NCBI GenBank assembly: GCA_003640385.1
Contig: RCAB01000042.1
Span: 124,001 to 188,000 of the forward strand
From: Setaria digitata
Taxonomy: Eukaryota; Nematoda; Chromadorea; Rhabditida; Setariidae
Reading direction: 5' to 3'
Length of the DNA stretch: 64,000 bases
Shown: positions 60,046 through 64,000 of the stretch, piece after piece
How positions within the stretch are numbered: position 1 is the first letter of the stretch
How the letters are laid out: the number at the start of each line of letters is the position of its first letter
Position numbers and translations under genes: made by a program
The notes under the pieces: generated by a model
Seen by the model: the letters and a program-made list of their open reading frames with translations, nothing else
The model's database searches: none
Told to the model about the DNA's origin: nothing

Positions 60046-63000
60046 TCACTTCAACTCTGGTGGTGGATTATATATTGTTTTCTCCTTGAAATACACTTCT
60101 TCATGTTCTTTATCACATATTAATAATAATGATGCACCGAATGTAAACAGTGTTGCACCCCAGGCAACACCGTACGACCAATCGAATTCCCAGTTTCGAT
60201 AACCAAAATTCTTCATTTCGACGTAAAAACACACGGGGAATACAATTAAAGATACAAGCTCTAGGAATACTGAAATGCCACTTTTTAATATTTAGCAAAT
60301 TTCGCAAATTTCCATAAAAGCATCTGGAACTATTTTTTTTGGAAAGGTGGTGAAGCTCTACAACATTACTTCGCTTCATAATGCCGATGATGATTTTTGA
60401 TAAGCTGACAGAGAGCCTAAGCTTACAGAACAACACATGTAAAATGATAATTTTCTACTATTTTTCAGCATAAAAAACATCAAACTTACCTCCCAATAAA
60501 GAAAGATAAGTAGCGAATTTATAGAAAACATATTTCCTATGCAGATCATGTGCTCGCAAACCGAATATATTAAGAAAGAATGCGAAAAATGTTAACACTG
60601 CTGCAGTTATCAGAAGTGCCGCAACCAGCTTGATGTAGGCTGAAAAAAATTAAGTTAGGATTTGAAAGTTGAGAAGTGAAATATTTAAGTCTTGGAAAAA
60701 TGGAAAAGTCCCAACTCTGTATCGTACTTTCCTTGGCTACTAAACATATATGAAAGGTCCAGAAAGCTTTAATCAGACGACTCTGAAATGTAATTCAAAT
60801 CGAGCAAATGAACTTTTTGAAAAATTGCACAATTTAGCTGAATATTTGATTAAGCGGTAGTGGTTCCCGTTAAGTTCTCATACATTAGATTTATGGGTTA
60901 GACATTTAAAGCACTTTGGAAAGTAGTATTTTTCATTTCAAAAACAGAAGATATGGTGTGAAGGGGACTCGAATTCTGTCAACTGTTGCATATATGTACT
61001 GCACATAGTAAGCTATACATGGATCGATAAACGTAAAAAAAAGCAGAAAAAAACTGGCCTGGCGAGGCTGGCTGTTGGCATGTTCTAGCTATAAAGCAAG
61101 AGTGGAAAGCTTCACGAAGGAGTAGAAAAATGCTACTATTCATATCCATTTCAGTAAACTGTTCAAGCATTCCGACCGAAGTAAGACTCTTTTCAACACT
61201 TTGCCGAAGTCTCAAAATTCTTAAAATCTTGAATATATGAAGTGAAGTGAGGAATATAACATCATAACGTGGATGGCAGGGGACAGAAACTAGTAGCTTT
61301 ATGATTTAGACTTAAGATCAAACTCTCTTAACTATGACTATCCACTGTGTATACTGTGAAGCAAAACTAAATTTAAGCCATACGAAAATCTGAAAATCTC
61401 ATTGTAGAGAAACAAGAAGAAATCGGAATTTTTCACCAGAATAAAGAATTTAGAAGCAATAAATGAACTGTAATCATCTAACTCATTAAACCGTTCATAC
61501 TAAAAATGAAAGAGAAAGCTGAATGATGGATTAAAAATATATAGCATAAAGATTTAGTCAGCTAACTGAGATTATTTTAGTCCTTATCCAGTCAGTAGAA
61601 GGAATGCATAGCAAGACAGACGTACCGCAACAACCAACATTTACTCATCAGATCACAGAAGAGGAAAGAGAGAGAAACTTAGATAGCTAAATATGGATTT
61701 TATTGGGAAATCATAGGGTTGTTGTTGCAAAATAAAACAGTGAAACATAACATCTGGTACCATCGTTTTCTGCCAAAAGTTGAGATAAAAATATACAAGC
61801 CTGTCAACGAGACAGCTATTAATACCTTTAGAAACAAAAACAAAAAAAAAATAGTAGCTGACTGAGAGGGAAAACGCTACTTACGAAAAGAAAAATTTTA
61901 TCAGACCTTGATCTATGACGATGTCGCCTTCGCCCGTCACCCCAACCTCCCTAGTCAACAAGTGGAATCCGTTAAAACCTGCTTCAATATTTTGATATCT
62001 TTTTCCCTCTCTCCGAAGAATCCTAAAATCTATTCATAAAGACATGCAAAAAATTAGGTGTTTCAGAAAGCGAAGTTCACCTTGACCTCGATTGAATTCT
62101 CTTTGCCACGAGTTCCTCAGCAATTTTTCATTAGCCCTAAGAGACCTCCATTCTTTTTCATCCGGTCCTATCAAGAAATAATAGACAGCATATCCTGTCA
62201 CAGAGAATTCAGGTATAGCTTAGTGGTTTTTAGAAAGTTTCATTTTCAACAAATGCCTAGAAATACCAAGTGAAGCAAGCCTGGGCCAAATACAATTAAA
62301 AGAGCTCCTTGTACCTTGGCATGTAGAGCTTAAATGCCCATGAAAATATGAAACGAGTCTAGCAAATAAGAATGAGATTGTGTGTTGGAAGGGTGTCAGT
62401 GCGTCCTCAATGGGCTTCATATTTTTTTATGACTAGAAAGCACAAGCAATACATCGTCTCCGTCTCATACCGACTGGCTCACATAACCGACCACTCACCC
62501 ACACATACGTTACTGTAACTGTCTTGCACAAACCGAGACAAGAAGACAATAGAGCAGTTCGGCGGGATGCAGTCGGGAATCTGAATCTGTACTCTTGTGA
62601 CGCAGATCACCCAGCTACAGTCGAGATGAGCTTTAGAACAATCCCGAAGGGTGCAGTGTGACATTAGGTCCAACTGGATTCAGAAATGTGTGAGTGAACA
62701 GCGAAATGCCGACGTCGAATTCGGTCAACACCAGTTCTTCAGCTGCGATAACTGTGTCAGTCTAAAGTCGGTAATGCAAACTGAGGTGGTATTGGGGAAG
62801 GTAACGTCTGAAAGTTCCAGTTCAATCTGGATGATAAGCAGATGAGACGAACAACGGCTAGCCAGTCATCTCAGTTTCACAGCAAACAAAACCTGGAGCC
62901 AGGAAGCAGAAGATGGGATGCACAGTGAAGTGGAGGGAAGGAAATGTACTTGTGATTGCAATCTGAACTTACGTCTCTACAACGTAATTATGATTACATC

Positions 63001-63569
63001 CAATCTATAACTGTTATATTTCTCATGCAATTACATCCATATTATATTAAAATTACGACCGAATTTACGGCTTATAACACAGTTCTACATGCAATATCAT
63101 ACTAACACAATTATATTTATATTGTGTTATATTATATTACATATTTCTTTTTCTGTAACGTAAGAAAGCTAAAATGTAAGTCCTTCTTTTTTGTACCCCA
63201 GCAGCTCAATTCTAGAATTATTTAAAAGCTGTAAGAAAAGTGGCTTTTAACACTTTCGTAATTACAGGAATATAATTATCAACTGCTTGCTGGAGGCAAC
63301 TAAAATATGCAAAATCGGGACTTATTTCTTTATGAAAAGTCATTTTTTATAGGGAGAAAACAAATGAAATAAATTTTACCGGCATGTCGATGTATTTTTT
63401 GGCACCTTCCAGGTGGTGGAGCACCGGCTATCGTCGACTGCATCTGATCAGATGCTGTACATTCAAGCCATAAACCTGTTCGGAAATCATCGGACCGAAG
63501 CCACCATGTTGTTGATAAACACAATATCAGAAGAATGAATGCAATCAGTAAACACACCAGTGCTATCAC
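60046..63569 (-). CDS. vab-9: TMEM47/VAB-9 claudin-like junction protein, 5' partial
   Basis: VAB-9 is the C. elegans TMEM47 relative, a four-pass claudin-superfamily protein at epithelial adherens junctions. Three exons join in frame: 63380-63569, 60490-60639 and 60046-60269, giving 187 codons to the stop. The first exon begins after a TTCTAG acceptor with a membrane segment (IALVCLLIAFILLILCLS). The claudin-type W...GLW..C...C pattern follows (TTWW, then TGLWLECT and GRC). The second exon gives membrane segment two and a basic loop. The last exon holds segments three and four with FDWSYGVAWGATLFTFGAS, very close to the TMEM47 signature EFNWGYGLAWGATIFSFGG. It ends in a cytoplasmic tail, IYNPPPELK. 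The exon coding the start and the few residues before segment one was not found between 63570 and 64000 and probably lies beyond the window. Intron 1 is unusually long (2.74 kb). Confidence 0.88.
60640..63379 (-). other. Long vab-9 intron with GC-raised patch
   Basis: This intron separates the exons encoding the first extracellular loop and the second membrane segment. Most is AT-rich and featureless. A stretch at about 62440-62960 is clearly richer in G and C than its surroundings and lacks long A/T runs. It could hold an enhancer, an alternative promoter or an uncharacterised transcript. Open frames inside it match nothing known. An AT-rich inverted repeat (AACACAAT/ATTGTGTT) lies near 63106-63130. 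Confidence 0.45.
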
Positions 63570-64000
63570 CTAGAACTTTTTTATCCATTCAAAAGCAGTG
63601 TCTGATCTCCAATATTTAGCTTTAGTTTTTAGTTTGACAATCCTTAACTGATAAAGAACCTTCCACTAATATGCAAAGTGTTATCAGATCTACCAATGCA
63701 AAAACAGTTTAGGCAACGCAGCTGAACACAATTTGGATTGAAAATATCAAACTAACTAGCTAATAACAGCGGTCCCTGTGTATGTTATGTAGTAAAATGA
63801 ATTAGATTCCATAAACTTTAACCGAATTTTACTGGAAGATATTGCCATCAGTTTTTGTCACTTCCACTGCTGATAAGGTCGCTACTTTGGACGTTTCGTG
63901 AAAAAAAAACAAAAAAGGCAAGAAATTCAATCGATATTAGAACCGCTCACTATGAAGACAAATTTAGATATGTATAATTTTGAGAATGAAAACGAGGATA
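63570..64000. other. vab-9 5' intron sequence
   Basis: This lies upstream of the first detected vab-9 exon on the minus strand. No start codon followed by a phase-0 donor that would complete the protein could be found. It is therefore best read as the 5' end of an intron whose upstream exon is outside the window. Confidence 0.45.

Noticed and set aside
62479..62845. Overlapping frames in the GC-raised part of the vab-9 intron as an alternative vab-9 exon
   Set aside because: Neither frame resembles the expected short TMEM47/VAB-9 N-terminus before the first membrane segment.

Overview
The window is AT-rich nuclear DNA from an animal with compact, intron-rich genes. I read seven protein-coding genes whose closest recognisable relatives are metazoan. 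Several are families known from C. elegans (FCHO-1, ROD-1, VAB-9). Acceptor-like TTTCAG/TTTATAG/TTTTACAG motifs sit a few bases upstream of several start codons, as expected for spliced-leader trans-splicing. A nematode is the best reading. AT richness and intron density fit a clade III (spirurid or filarial-like) worm, but that placement is inference. No bacterial, viral or transposon gene was recognised.

Layout from left to right: (1) about 4.1 kb of upstream DNA without a recognised gene. (2) fcho-1 on + (4121-10655), an F-BAR/muHD endocytic nucleator whose 21 exons I could join in frame; one intron carries a 341-nt run of pure A. (3) A pecanex homologue on - (11580-25863), convergent with fcho-1. 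(4) A 1.57-kb divergent spacer. (5) The ROD/KNTC1 kinetochore gene on + (27434-42972), the largest transcription unit here, with an apparent assembly seam (an N inside a 39-bp direct repeat) near 36.5 kb. (6) A spacer with a striking palindromic tandem repeat (43422-43527). (7) A GPATCH3 homologue on + (44748-48661, 11 exons joined in frame). (8) A GT10 alpha-1,3-fucosyltransferase on + (49318-51505, 6 exons). (9) A TXNDC12/AGR-like secreted thioredoxin-fold protein on - (55045-55812, 4 exons). (10) A TMEM47/VAB-9 claudin-like junction protein on - (60046-63569), whose first coding exon lies outside the window or was not found.

The genes have no evident shared pathway: clathrin-pit nucleation, Notch-linked pecanex, spindle checkpoint, RNA-associated G-patch protein, Golgi fucosylation, ER redox and epithelial junction. 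The window looks like an ordinary gene-dense autosomal segment. The observations most worth a second look are sequence oddities (the poly-A tract, the assembly seam, the palindromic repeat, an intronic hairpin, an orphan exon-like ORF) and the TXNDC12-like protein, which has a CPEC active site and no ER-retention tail. I found no convincing new multi-gene system.
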